A stretch of DNA of 64,000 bases, from contig OY776120.1 in NCBI GenBank assembly GCA_963675135.1, positions 57,160,063-57,224,062 on the forward strand, given 5' to 3'. Below the pieces are notes generated by a model. That model saw only the letters and a program-made list of their open reading frames with translations. It ran no database searches and was not told where the DNA came from. Shown piece after piece: positions 28,333 to 40,404 of the stretch (position 1 is the first letter of the stretch; each line of letters begins with the position of its first letter). Position numbers and translations under genes: made by a program. The DNA comes from Galeopsis tetrahit (Eukaryota; Streptophyta; Magnoliopsida; Lamiales; Lamiaceae).

Positions 28333-31300
28333 ATTCGATAAATACAGAGATATAGGCAAGAAAACATTATGTTGTCTTTAATTATAAAAAAATCACACTC
28401 GTTAGTGAGAGTTTCTGCTCACTTTAATGTGAAAACGCACTTTCTTCGTTTCTCTCATTCTCTACTTTTCAAAAGTGTCAATAGATGCAAAGAGTTAACC
28501 ATTACCAATACATCTTTTTTCTAAAGTTCTTGTTTTGTCCAACACATTGATAGTGAAATTAAGATTCGATAAATACGAAGATTTAGGCAAGAAAACATTA
28601 TGTTATCTTTAATTATCAAAAAATCACACTCGTTAGTGAGAGTTTTTGCACACTCTACTGTGAAAACGCACTTTTTTCGATTCTCTCATTCTCTACTTTT
28701 CAAAAGTCTCAAGAGTTGCAAAGAGTTAACCATTTCCAATACATCGTTTTTCTAAAGTTGTTGTTTTTTCCAACACGTTGATAGTGAAATTAAGATTCGA
28801 TAAACCCGAAGATTTAGACAAGAAAAAAATATGTTGTCTTTAATTATCACAAAATCACACTCGTTAGTGAGAGTTTATGCTCACTCTAATGTGAAAACGC
28901 ACTTTCTTCGATTCTCTCATTCTCTACTTTTCAAAAGTCTCCAGAGTTCAAAGAGTTAACCATTACCAATACATATTTGTTCTAAAGTTGTTGTTTTGTC
29001 CAACACGTTGATAGTGAAATTAAGATTCGATAAATACGATGATTTAGGAAAAAAAACATTAGGTTGTCTTTAATTATCAAAAAATCACACTCGTTAGTGA
29101 GAGTTTATGCTCACTCTAATGTGAAAACGCAATTTCTTCGATTATCTCATTCTTTACTTTTCAAAAGTCTCAAGAGTTGCAAAAAGTTAACCATTACCAA
29201 TACATCTTTGTTCTAAAGTTGTTGTTTTATCCAACACGCTGATAGTGAAATTAAGATTCGATAAATACGAAGATTTAGGAAAGAAATCACACTCGTTAGT
29301 GAGAGTTTATGCTCACTCTAATGTGAAAATGCACTTTCTTCGATTCTCTCATTCTCTACTCTTCAAAAGTCTCAAGTGTTGCAAAGAGTTAACGATGACC
29401 GATACATCTTTGTTCAAAAGTTGTTGTTTTGTCCAACACGTTGATAGTGAAATTAAGATTCAATAAATACGAAAATTTTGCCAAAAAAACATTACGTTGT
29501 GTTTAATTATCAAAACATCACACTCGTTAGTAAGACTTTATGCTTACTCTAATGTGAAAATGCACTTTCTTCGATTCTCTCATTCTCAACTTTTCAAAAG
29601 TGTCAAGAGTTGCAAAAAAGTTAACCATTACCAATACATCTTTATTCTAAAGTTGTTGTATTGTCCAACACGTTGATAGTGAAATTAAGATTCGATAAAT
29701 ACGAAGATTTAGGCAAGAAAACATTATGTTATCTTTAATTATCAAAAAATCACACTCGTTAGTGAGAGTTTATGCATACTCTAATGTGAAAACGCATTTT
29801 CTCCGATTCTCTCATTCTCAACTTTTCAAAAGTCTCCAGAGTTGCAAAGAGTTAACTATTACCAATACATATTTGTTCTAAAGTTGTTGTTTTGTTCAAC
29901 ACGTTGATAGTGAAATTAAGATTCGATAAACACGAAGATTTAGCCAAGAAAACATTATGTTGTCTTTAATTATCACAAAATCACACTCGTTAGTGAGAGT
30001 TTATGCTCATTCTAATGTGAAAATGCACGTTCTTCGATTCTCTCATTCTCTACTTTTCAAAAGTGTCAAGAGTTGCAAAGAGTTAACCATTACCAATACA
30101 TCTTTGTTCTAAAGTTGTTGTTTTATCCAACACGCTGATAATGAAATTAATATTCGATAAACACGAAGATTTAACAAAGAAAACATTATGTTGTCTTTAA
30201 TTATCACAAAATCACACTCGTTAGTGAGAGTTTATGCTCAATCTAATGTGAAAACGCACTTTCTTCGATTCTCTCATTCTCTACTTTTCAAAAGTCTCAA
30301 GAGTTGCAAAGAGTTAACCATTACCAATACATATTTGTTTTAAAGTTGTTGTTTTGTCCAACACGTTGATAGTGAAATTAAGATTCGATAAATACAGAGA
30401 TATAGGCAAGAAAACATTATGTTGTCTTTAATTATAAAAAAATCACACTCGTTAGTGAGAGTTTCTGCTCACTTTAATGTGAAAACGCACTTTCTTCGTT
30501 TCTCTCATTCTCTACTTTTCAAAAGTGTCAAGAGATGCAAAGAGTTAACCATTACCAATACATCTTTTGTCTAAAGTTGTTGTTTTGTCCAACACGTTGA
30601 TAGTGAAATTAAGATTCGATAAATACGAAGATTTAGGCAAGAAAACATTATGTTATCTTTAAGTATCAAAAAATCACACTCGTTAGTGAGAGTTTTTGCA
30701 CACTCTACTATGAAAATGCACTTTCTTCGATTCTCTCATTCTCTACTTTTCAAAAGTCTCAAGAGTTGCAAAGAGTTAACCATTTCCAATACATCGTTTT
30801 TCTAAAGTTGTTGTTTTTTCCAACACGTTGATAGTGAAATTAAGATTCGATAAACACGAAAAATAAGACAAGAAAAAAATATGTTGTCTTTAATTATCAC
30901 AAAATCACACTCGTTAGTGAGAGTTTATGCTCACTCTAATGTGAAAACGCATTTTTCTCGATTCTCTCATTCTCTACTTTTCAAAAGTCTCCAGAGTTCA
31001 AAGAGTTAACCATTACCAATACATATTTGTTCTAAAGTTGTTGTTTTGTCCAACACGTTGATAGTGAAATTAAGATTCGATAAATACGATGATTTAGGAA
31101 AAAAAACATTAGGTTGTCTTTAATTATCAAAAAATCACACTCGTTAGTGAGAGTTTATGCTCACTCTAATGTGAAAACGCAATTTCTTCGATTATCTCAT
31201 TCTTTACTTTTCAAAAGTCTCAAGAGTTGCAAAAAGTTAACCATTACCAATACATCTTTGTTCTAAAGTTGTTGTTTTATCCAACACGCTGATAGTGAAA

Positions 31301-34300
31301 TTAAGATTCGATAAATACGAAGATTTAGGAAAGAAATCACACTCGTTAGTGAGAGTTTATGCTCACTCTAATGTGAAAATGCACTTTCTTCGATTCTCTC
31401 ATTCTCTACTCTTCAAAAGTCTCAAGTGTTGCAAAGAGTTAACGATGACCGATACATCTTTGTTCAAAAGTTGTTGTTTTGTCCAACACGTTGATAGTGA
31501 AATTAAGATTCAATAAATACGAAAATTTTGCCAAAAAAACATTACGTTGTGTTTAATTATCAAAACATCACACTCGTTAGTGAGACTTTATGCTTACTCT
31601 AATGTGAAAATGCACTTTCTTCGATTCTCTCATTCTCAACTTTTCAAAAGTGTCAAGAGTTGCAAAAAGTTAACCATTACCAATACATCTTTATTCTAAA
31701 GTTGTTGTATTGTCCAACACGTTGATAGTGAAATTAAGATTCGATAAATACGAAGATTTAGGCAAGAAAACATTATGTTATCTTTAATTATCAAAAAATC
31801 ACACTCGTTAGTGAGAGTTTATGCATACTCTAATGTGAAAACGCATTTTCTCCGATTCTCTCATTCTCAACTTTTCAAAAGTCTCCAGAGTTGCAAAGAG
31901 TTAACTATTACCAATACATATTTGTTCTAAAGTTGTTGTTTTGTTCAACACGTTGATAGTGAAATTAAGATTCGATAAACACGAAGATTTAGCCAAGAAA
32001 ACATTATGTTGTCTTTAATTATCACAAAATCACACTCGTTAGTGAGAGTTTATGCTCATTCTAATGTGAAAATGCACGTTCTTCGATTCTCTCATTCTCT
32101 ACTTTTCAAAAGTGTCAAGAGTTGCAAAGAGTTAACCATTACCAATACATCTTTGTTCTAAAGTTGTTGTTTTATCCAACACGCTGATAATGAAATTAAT
32201 ATTCGATAAACACGAAGATTTAACAAAGAAAACATTATGTTGTCTTTAATTATCACAAAATCACACTCGTTAGTGAGAGTTTATGCTCAATCTAATGTGA
32301 AAACGCACTTTCTTCGATTCTCTCATTCTCTACTTTTCAAAAGTCTCAAGAGTTGCAAAGAGTTAACCATTACCAATACATATTTGTTTTAAAGTTGTTG
32401 TTTTGTCCAACACGTTGATAGTGAAATTAAGATTCGATAAATACAGAGATATAGGCAAGAAAACATTATGTTGTCTTTAATTATAAAAAAATCACACTCG
32501 TTAGTGAGAGTTTCTGCTCACTTTAATGTGAAAACGCACTTTCTTCGTTTCTCTCATTCTCTACTTTTCAAAAGTGTCAAGAGATGCAAAGAGTTAACCA
32601 TTACCAATACATCTTTTGTCTAAAGTTGTTGTTTTGTCCAACACGTTGATAGTGAAATTAAGATTCGATAAATACGAAGATTTAGGCAAGAAAACATTAT
32701 GTTATCTTTAAGTATCAAAAAATCACACTCGTTAGTGAGAGTTTTTGCACACTCTACTATGAAAATGCACTTTCTTCGATTCTCTCATTCTCTACTTTTC
32801 AAAAGTCTCAAGAGTTGCAAAGAGTTAACCATTTCCAATACATCGTTTTTCTAAAGTTGTTGTTTTTTCCAACACGTTGATAGTGAAATTAAGATTCGAT
32901 AAACACGAAAAATAAGACAAGAAAAAAATATGTTGTCTTTAATTATCACAAAATCACACTCGTTAGTGAGAGTTTATGCTCACTCTAATGTGAAAACGCA
33001 TTTTTCTCGATTCTCTCATTCTCTACTTTTCAAAAGTCTCCAGAGTTCAAAGAGTTAACCATTACCAATACATATTTGTTCTAAAGTTGTTGTTTTGTCC
33101 AACACGTTGATAGTGAAATTAAGATTCGATAAATACGATGATTTAGGAAAAAAAACATTAGGTTGTCTTTAATTATCAAAAAATCACACTCGTTAGTGAG
33201 AGTTTATGCTCACTCTAATGTGAAAACGCAATTTCTTCGATTATCTCATTCTTTACTTTTCAAAAGTCTCAAGAGTTGCAAAAAGTTAACCATTACCAAT
33301 ACATCTTTGTTCTAAAGTTGTTGTTTTATCCAACACGCTGATAGTGAAATTAAGATTCGATAAATACGAAGATTTAGGAAAGAAATCACACTCGTTAGTG
33401 AGAGTTTATGCTCACTCTAATGTGAAAATGCACTTTCTTCGATTCTCTCATTCTCTACTCTTCAAAAGTCTCAAGTGTTGCAAAGAGTTAACGATGACCG
33501 ATACATCTTTGTTCAAAAGTTGTTGTTTTGTCCAACACGTTGATAGTGAAATTAAGATTCAATAAATACGAAAATTTTGCCAAAAAAACATTACGTTGTG
33601 TTTAATTATCAAAACATCACACTCGTTAGTGAGACTTTATGCTTACTCTAATGTGAAAATGCACTTTCTTCGATTCTCTCATTCTCAACTTTTCAAAAGT
33701 GTCAAGAGTTGCAAAAAGTTAACCATTACCAATACATCTTTATTCTAAAGTTGTTGTATTGTCCAACACGTTGATAGTGAAATTAAGATTCGATAAATAC
33801 GAAGATTTAGGCAAGAAAACATTATGTTATCTTTAATTATCAAAAAATCACACTCGTTAGTGAGAGTTTATGCATACTCTAATGTGAAAACGCATTTTCT
33901 CCGATTCTCTCATTCTCAACTTTTCAAAAGTCTCCAGAGTTGCAAAGAGTTAACTATTACCAATACATATTTGTTCTAAAGTTGTTGTTTTGTTCAACAC
34001 GTTGATAGTGAAATTAAGATTCGATAAACACGAAGATTTAGCCAAGAAAACATTATGTTGTCTTTAATTATCACAAAATCACACTCGTTAGTGAGAGTTT
34101 ATGCTCATTCTAATGTGAAAATGCACGTTCTTCGATTCTCTCATTCTCTACTTTTCAAAAGTCTCAAGAGTTGCAAAGAGTTAACCATTACCAATACATC
34201 TTTGTTCTAAAGTTGTTGTTTTATCCAACACGCTGATAATGAAATTAATATTCGATAAACACGAAGATTTAACAAAGAAAACATTATGTTGTCTTTAATT

Positions 34301-36035
34301 ATCACAAAATCACACTCGTTAGTGAGAGTTTATGCTCAATCTAATGTGAAAACGCACTTTCTTCGATTCTCTCATTCTCTACTTTTCAAAAGTCTCAAGA
34401 GTTGCAAAGAGTTAACCATTACCAATACATATTTGTTTTAAAGTTGTTGTTTTGTCCAACACGTTGATAGTGAAATTAAGATTCGATAAATACAGAGATA
34501 TAGGCAAGAAAACATTATGTTGTCTTTAATTATAAAAAAATCACACTCGTTAGTGAGAGTTTCTGCTCACTTTAATGTGAAAACGCACTTTCTTCGTTTC
34601 TCTCATTCTCTACTTTTCAAAAGTGTCAAGAGATGCAAAGAGTTAACCATTACCAATACATCTTTTGTCTAAAGTTGTTGTTTTGTCCAACACGTTGATA
34701 GTGAAATTAAGATTCGATAAATACGAAGATTTAGGCAAGAAAACATTATGTTATCTTTAAGTATCAAAAAATCACACTCGTTAGTGAGAGTTTTTGCACA
34801 CTCTACTATGAAAATGCACTTTCTTCGATTCTCTCATTCTCTACTTTTCAAAAGTCTCAAGAGTTGCAAAGAGTTAACCATTTCCAATACATCGTTTTTC
34901 TAAAGTTGTTGTTTTTTCCAACACGTTGATAGTGAAATTAAGATTCGATAAACACGAAAAATAAGACAAGAAAAAAATATGTTGTCTTTAATTATCACAA
35001 AATCACACTCGTTAGTTAGAGTTTATGCTCACTCTAATGTGAAAACGCATTTTTCTCGATTCTCTCATTCTCTACTTTTCAAAAGTCTCCAGAGTTCAAA
35101 GAGTTAACCATTACCAATACATATTTGTTCTAAAGTTGTTGTTTTGTCCAACACGTTGATAGTGAAATTAAGATTCGATAAATACGATGATTTAGGAAAA
35201 AAAACATTAGGTTGTCTTTAATTATCAAAAAATCACACTCGTTAGTGAGAGTTTATGCTCACTCTAATGTGAAAACGCAATTTCTTCGATTATCTCATTC
35301 TTTACTTTTCAAAAGTCTCAAGAGTTGCAAAAAGTTAACCATTACCAATACATCTTTGTTCTAAAGTTGTTGTTTTATCCAACACGCTGATAGGGAAATT
35401 AAGATTCGATAAATACGAAGATTTAGGAAAGAAATCACACTCGTTAGTGAGAGTTTATGCTCACTCTAATGTGAAAATGCACTTTCTTCGATTCTCTCAT
35501 TCTCTACTCTTCAAAAGTCTCAAGTGTTGCAAAGAGTTAACGATGACCGATACATCTTTGTTCAAAAGTTGTTGTTTTGTCCAACACGTTGATAGTGAAA
35601 TTAAGATTCAATAAATACGAAAATTTTGCCAAAAAAACATTACGTTGTGTTTAATTATCAAAACATCACACTCGTTAGTGAGACTTTATGCTTACTCTAA
35701 TGTGAAAATGCACTTTCTTCGATTCTCTCATTCTCTACTTTTCAAAAGTGTCAAGAGTTGCAAAGAGTTAACCATTACCAATACATCTTTATTCTAAAGT
35801 TGTTGTATTGTCCAACACGTTGATAGTGAAATTAAGATTCGATAAATACGAAGATTTAGGCAAGAAAACATTATGTTATCTTTAATTATCAAAAAATCAC
35901 ACTCGTTAGTGAGAGTTTATGCATACTCTAATGTGAAAACGCATTTTCTCCGATTCTCTAATTCTCAACTTTTCAAAAGTCTCCAGAGTAGCAAAGAGTT
36001 AACTATTACCAATACATATTTGTTCTAAAGTTGTT
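28333..36035 (+). repeat. 2049-2050-bp higher-order repeat, about 3.7 units
   Basis: The diagnostic monomer (ATTCGATAAATACAGAGATATAGG with GTTTCTGCTCACTTT) starts at 28333, 30383, 32432 and 34481. The intervals are 2050, 2049 and 2049 bp. Other markers follow the same spacing, such as the AACGATGACCGATACATC variant near 29391, 31441 and 33490. The single extra base in the first interval comes from TGCAAAAAAGTT versus TGCAAAAAGTT near 29614. The middle units look almost identical. The fourth unit diverges after about 35.7 kb into monomers like those near 24.5-25 kb. Confidence 0.9.
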
Positions 36036-37766
36036 GTTTTGTCCAACACGTTGATAGTGAAATTAAGAATCGATAAACACGAAGATTTAGCCAAGAAAAC
36101 ATTATGTTGTCTTTAATTATCACAAAATCACACTCGTTAGTGAGAGTTTATGCTCACTCTAATGTGAAAATGCACTTTCTTCGTTTCTCTCATTCTCTAC
36201 TTTTCAAAAGTCTCAAGAGATGCAAAGAGTTAACCATTACAATTACATATTTTTTCTAAAGTTGTTGTTTTGTCCAACAGGTTGACAGTGAAATTAAGAT
36301 TCGAAAAATACGAAAATTTTGCCAAAAAAACATTATGTTGTCTTTAATTATCATAACATCACACTCGTTAGTGAAACTTTATGCTCACTCTAATGTGAAA
36401 ATGCACTTTCTTCGATTCTCTCATTCTCTACTTTTCAAAAGTGTCAAGAGTTGCAAAGAGTTAACCATTACCAATACATATTTGTTCTAAAGTTGTTGTT
36501 TTGTCCAACAGGTTGATAGTGAAATTAAGATTCGATAACTACGAAAATTTTGCCAAAAAAACATTATGTTGTCTTTAATTATCAAAACATCACACTCGTT
36601 AGTGAAACTTTATGCTCACTCTAATGTGAAAATGCACTTTCTTCGATTCTCTCATTCTCTACTTTTCAAAAGTCTCAAGAGTTGCAAAGAGTTAACCATT
36701 ACCAATACATATATTCGTTCTAAAGTTGTTATTTTGTCCAACACGTTTATAGTGAAATTACGATTCGATAAACACGAAGATTTAGCCAAGAAAACATTAT
36801 GTTGTCTTTAATTATCACAAAATCACACTCGTTAATGAGAGTTTATGCTCAATCTAATGTGAAAATGCACTTTCTTCGATTCTCTCATTCTCTACTTTTC
36901 AAAACTGTCAAGAGTTGCAAAGAGTTAACCATTACCAATACATATTTGTTCTAAAGTTGTTGTTTTGTCCAACAGGTTGATAGTGAAATTAAGATTCGAT
37001 AACTACGAAAATTTTGCCAAAAAAACATTATGTTGTCTTTAATTATCAAAACATCACACTCGTTAGTGATACTTTATGCTCACTCTAATGTGAAAATGCA
37101 CTTTCTTCGATTCTCTCATTCTCTACTTTTCAAAAGTCTCAAGAGTTGCAAAGAGTTAACCATTACCAATACATATATTCGTTCTAAAGTTGTTGTTTTG
37201 TCCAACAAGTTTATAGTGAAATTACGATTCGATAAACACGAAGATTTAGCCAAGAAAACATTATGTTGTCTTTAATTATCACAAAATCACACTCGTTAAT
37301 GAGAGTTTATGCTCAATCTAATGTGAAAACGCAATTTCTTCGATTCTCTCATTCTCTACTTTTCAAAAGTCTCAAGAGTTGCAAAGAGTTAACCATTACC
37401 AATACATATTTATTCTAAAGTTGTTGTTTTGTCCAACAGGTTGATAGTGAAATTAAGATTCGATAAATACGAAAATTTTGCCAAAAAAACATTATGTTGT
37501 CTTTAATTATCAAAACATCACACTCGTTAGTGAAACTTGTTGCTCACTCTAATGTGAAAATGCACTTTCTTCGATTCTCTCATTCTCTACTTTTCAAAAG
37601 TCTCAAGAGTTGCAAAGAGTTAACCATTACCAATACATCTTTGTTCTAAAGTTATTGTTTTATCCAATACGCTGATAATGAAATTAATATTCGATAAATA
37701 CGAAGATTTAGCCAAGAAAAAATTATGTTGTCTTTAATTATCACAAAATCACACTCGTTAGTGAGA
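36036..37766 (+). repeat. Terminal satellite monomers next to the retrotransposon junction
   Basis: Monomers here resemble those of 24.6-25.6 kb and 16.2-17.2 kb (GATTCGAAAAATACG and the ATATATTCGTTC variant). They show no decay toward the junction. The last monomer stops abruptly after GTGAGAGTT, in the middle of the dyad, where retrotransposon sequence begins. Confidence 0.85.
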
Positions 37767-37769
37767 GTT
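37767..37769. other. Satellite/retrotransposon fusion point with 3-bp microhomology
   Basis: The satellite reads GTGAGAGTT-TATG, while the intact element copy at 51053-51069 reads AGTGGTT-AAAACACTGG. The fused sequence is GTGAGAGTT-AAAACACTG, so GTT is common to both parents. The element side is inside ORF3, not at an LTR end, and there is no target-site duplication. This is a truncating rearrangement rather than an insertion edge. Confidence 0.9.
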
Positions 37770-39730
37770 AAAACACTGTTCTTCTTTACATTTGCAAAAT
37801 GTAGCAGCCTATTTTCCTCAACCTGCCACCAGTTGGCACCCTTATCCTGAATAGCCTGAGCTATTTCCACAATAGTTCTATCTTTGATCTCAACAAGAGC
37901 TCTGAGATCATAGAACTGTTGTTGCAACCTAGGATAATCCTTCAAACCTGGATATAATTCATCCACATTGGCTCTTGCAATCTGTCTCAACATCCCCTCA
38001 TAAGTATAGTCTTCACCACTATCATCTCCAGAAGAGTTGGATTCAGGAGGGTTTGAATGGGATTCAAGTAAGCTTGGCTGGGATTCAGGTAGGTTGGATT
38101 CAGAAGGGTTGGGGTCAGGAGAGGTCAAAGCAAGTTGGGATTCAGGTGCTTTTGAGAGCATTGTGCCTGAAGAGGTAATTGGAATGGCTGGAATGGGTGG
38201 GAAAACAACTTGATCACCTTCTTGAAGAGCAGTTTCAAGAAGTTTGGTATATGAGAGAAGTCTTGGATCAAGTGGGGAAAAGGGTCTATCTTCAAGATTG
38301 ACCAAATCTGCCAGCACATCAATACCTGATCTATCAGGTGCACCTTCAGGGGAGTACACCTTCTTGGCAATGATTGGTGCATCCTCAGGAGTCTTGCACT
38401 CCTCTTCTTCTTGCCTTGGTGATATTCTTCTAGATTGAATATCAGGAGAGTTGGCTTCAGGGCTGTTGGGTTTGGACTTGGATTTAGACTTGCTGGCCTG
38501 TCTAATCTCCTTGAAGAACTCTTTCTTTTGCTTTTCTTCCTCCATCAACCTTTGTTTCTCAGAGGTCTTGATGATCCTTCTTTTTCTTTCATACCTTGTT
38601 GGCTGGTCAAGGTCTCTGAATTCATTTATACTCTCAGGCTGTAGGGGGACAATTTCTCTGAATACTTCACCCTCTTCAGGAGGGTTGACTCCTTCCTAAG
38701 CAACCTTCTCTATTTCCTCAGAAGTGGCTCCTCCACTTCTTGGCTGACTTTCTTGGGAAGATTCATGCAAAATCTTCTTCATCCTCTTCATTTTTGGTTG
38801 AGCTTTTGGTGATTGAGCTTTCCTCTTCCTTGGAGAGGATCTTGTTGCTGGTACAATTGTGATGGCCTTCTTTGAAGCTGCATCCTGCTTCCTCTTCTCT
38901 GTCTTAGAAGACAGCTTCCTAAACATCACCTTCTGAGCTGGAAAAGGCTTTGGCTTTGCTTGAAGGTGGGTGTAATGTGCAAATCTTTCCAAGAGTAGGC
39001 TTGCTCTTGTGCAGAACTGGAGTTTTCCTTCAACCACCACCTTGTGGTGTTTCACCTCCTTGAACTTGAATTTTTCATTCATCATTTTGTCAAGAATGAA
39101 TTTCTTCCAGTTGAACTTGACTTTCTTCTCAGCAGAGTCAATCACAGCAGCCATCACCCTTAATTTAGGCATACTGATTTGTTCAACACTCCCTGAGTGG
39201 CTCAACAGGCTCTTTACAACACAGTCAAACAAATGCCTAAACACTGGCTTTAAAGTGTTTTTGTTTTGAGCACTTACAAGTTTCTTAGGTTCTATCATCC
39301 AAGAGAAATAGAATTCCTGATCATCTTCTTCCTTGTATACTTCTGGATTTATGCCTTCAGAAGGTAGCCCAAAACTGGCTTCTAAATCCTCTGCAGTGAA
39401 GATGACTGTGTGTTGGCTTTCTTCTTCTTCATCTTCTTCTGCATATGTGAGCTTTGTGCACACATCCCCCTTCTTGCCCTTCCACCTTAGGTAAGCAAAG
39501 AATTCTGCCATAAATGGATTTAGGCAGGAATCAGGCTTGGTGCCTAGAAAGTTCTCTAGCCCTGCCTCCCTTAGCCATTGGAGGACTTGTTGAACATCTG
39601 AATCTGGGCTATCAAAAGCTACCAGCTTTTCAAACCAAAGGGAATTTGGGTTGCTAAGATAAGAGAAATCAATGTCCAGAGAGGAATCATTGAAATCTAC
39701 GAGTTCTTCTCTCTTGAGTTTTGGAGCCAT
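37767..39730 (-). pseudogene. ORF3 of element A, nonsense-mutated and 3'-truncated
   Basis: The frame starts at the ATG ending at 39730 and has the same N-terminus as copy B. It is broken by TAG at 38698-38696, where copy B has GAG (codon 345). Codon 83, which is a stop in copy B, is tryptophan here. After the stop the frame stays open to the satellite junction and runs on through satellite sequence to a stop at 37652, giving a chimeric tail of about 38 residues. The protein part has an N-terminal folded-looking region (about 1-255), a very basic segment at 278-319 that looks like a nuclear localisation signal, and an acidic Pro/Ser/Glu-rich region after about 330. Other substitutions from copy B are N/T near the junction and K/N at 38522. 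Its function is unknown. Confidence 0.85.
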
Positions 39731-39845
39731 GGATAGATTTGAGAGAAAGAAAGTTTTTGAAGAAAAGTTGCAGGTTTAGAGACTTTGAGACTTCAAGGAA
39801 TTTTGGAAATATGAGTGCGTAAGAATGGTGGTGAAAATTGAGAGG

Positions 39846-39916
39846 TTTATATATGGAAGAGATTTATTAACCGTTGGTTAATGGAATGTAACAGTGGGTA
39901 ATTGGAAAAACCGTTT
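39846..39916 (-). promoter_or_regulatory. Putative internal promoter upstream of ORF3 (element A)
   Basis: On the minus strand TATATAAA lies at 39853-39846, about 115 bp before the ORF3 ATG. ACCAACGGTTA lies at 39878-39868, 14 bp upstream of the TATA box. It matches the plant M-phase MSA consensus (YCYAACGGYYA) at 10 of 11 positions and sits in the inverted repeat TTAACC-GTT-GGTTAA (39867-39881). A second AAACGGTT is at 39916-39909. The stretch from the expected start site to the ORF3 ATG has no other ATG. The layout mirrors the LTR promoter. Promoter activity is inferred. Confidence 0.55.
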
Positions 39917-40162
39917 GAATATGGTGGGGTAGTGGATTCTCAATGGTTCGATGGAGTTTTGAATGAAATTTAATGGTTTGGATGAAGGCTCAAGAATTCA
40001 TGCAATCTTATTAAGATTTCTGCATTAAATGCTGATTTGCCTTTTGGGGGTTAAAAATCTTTATAGCACACTCCATCCTAAAATGGCCTACTCTTAGACC
40101 AAGAAACCTTTTAAATGTCTAATCAATGTTAATAATAGCAATAATTATCCAATTAACTAGGA

Positions 40163-40358
40163 CAAACATCCTGAGATGTGCTTTGGTTTCTATGTGGACC
40201 AAATTGCCTGATTACTTTGCCTGAGTGGGTCCCAAGGTTGCTGACTGGGTCCCACTTGGACAAATCCCCTGACCAACATTGCTGATCACTCCAGGGACAA
40301 CCTTGCTGAGTTTCCCTCTGTGGCTGACAGCTTCAATGAGGTTGGTCAACTTTGCTGA
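40163..40358. repeat. Cluster of CAAC-n3-CCTGA-like motifs in the pol-ORF3 spacer
   Basis: The spacer 39731-40404 holds no convincing gene. Its pol-proximal third carries direct near-copies of the dispersed element motif on the plus strand: 40163 CAAACATCCTGA, 40200 CAAATTGCCTGA, 40233 CAAGGTTGCTGA, 40261 CAAATCCCCTGA, 40274 CAACATTGCTGA, 40298 CAACCTTGCTGA and 40347 CAACTTTGCTGA. Several are preceded by GGA or GGAC, as in the extended consensus. Confidence 0.7.
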
Positions 40359-40404
40359 GGTTCCACTTTCATGAACTTCCCCCTTCATATGAGCTTTACT
40401 TTCC

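Larger units (their letters stand above)
1..37766 (+). repeat. Tandem satellite array, about 231-bp monomer
   Basis: The block is one satellite family repeated head to tail. Counting from the landmark ATTCGATAAA, monomers start at 1, 232, 463, 694 and 925, giving 231 bp. Each monomer carries the same landmarks in order: the ATTCGATAAA start, a stretch ending in TGTCTTTAATTATC, the dyad AGTGAG-n8-CTCACT, the pyrimidine-rich TTCTCTCATTCTCTACTTTT, a GCAAAGAGTTAACC segment and CCAACACGTTGATAGTG. Single-base variants and small indels distinguish monomer types and define higher-order repeats. No transposon insertion interrupts the array. A centromeric or heterochromatic role is possible but nothing in the sequence proves it. 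I do not recognise the family name. Confidence 0.97.

Noticed and set aside
11649..37275. Recurring 61-81 codon open frames in the satellite (for example 11649-11894, 16444-16689, 25139-25384, 36566-36811)
   Set aside because: They repeat only because the satellite repeats. The frame crosses monomer boundaries, is broken in most monomers, and has no start context or protein-like composition.
1..37766. CRISPR-like array
   Set aside because: The repeats are contiguous 231-bp monomers without unique spacers, in plant DNA.
1..37766. CENP-B box or telomere-type repeat in the satellite
   Set aside because: No TTCG-n4-A-n2-CGGG-like box or TTTAGGG run was seen. A centromere role is left open.
37652..38548. 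298-codon frame as a separate gene
   Set aside because: It is the interior of ORF3 downstream of the nonsense codon, fused to satellite. Its 'start' is an internal codon of ORF3.
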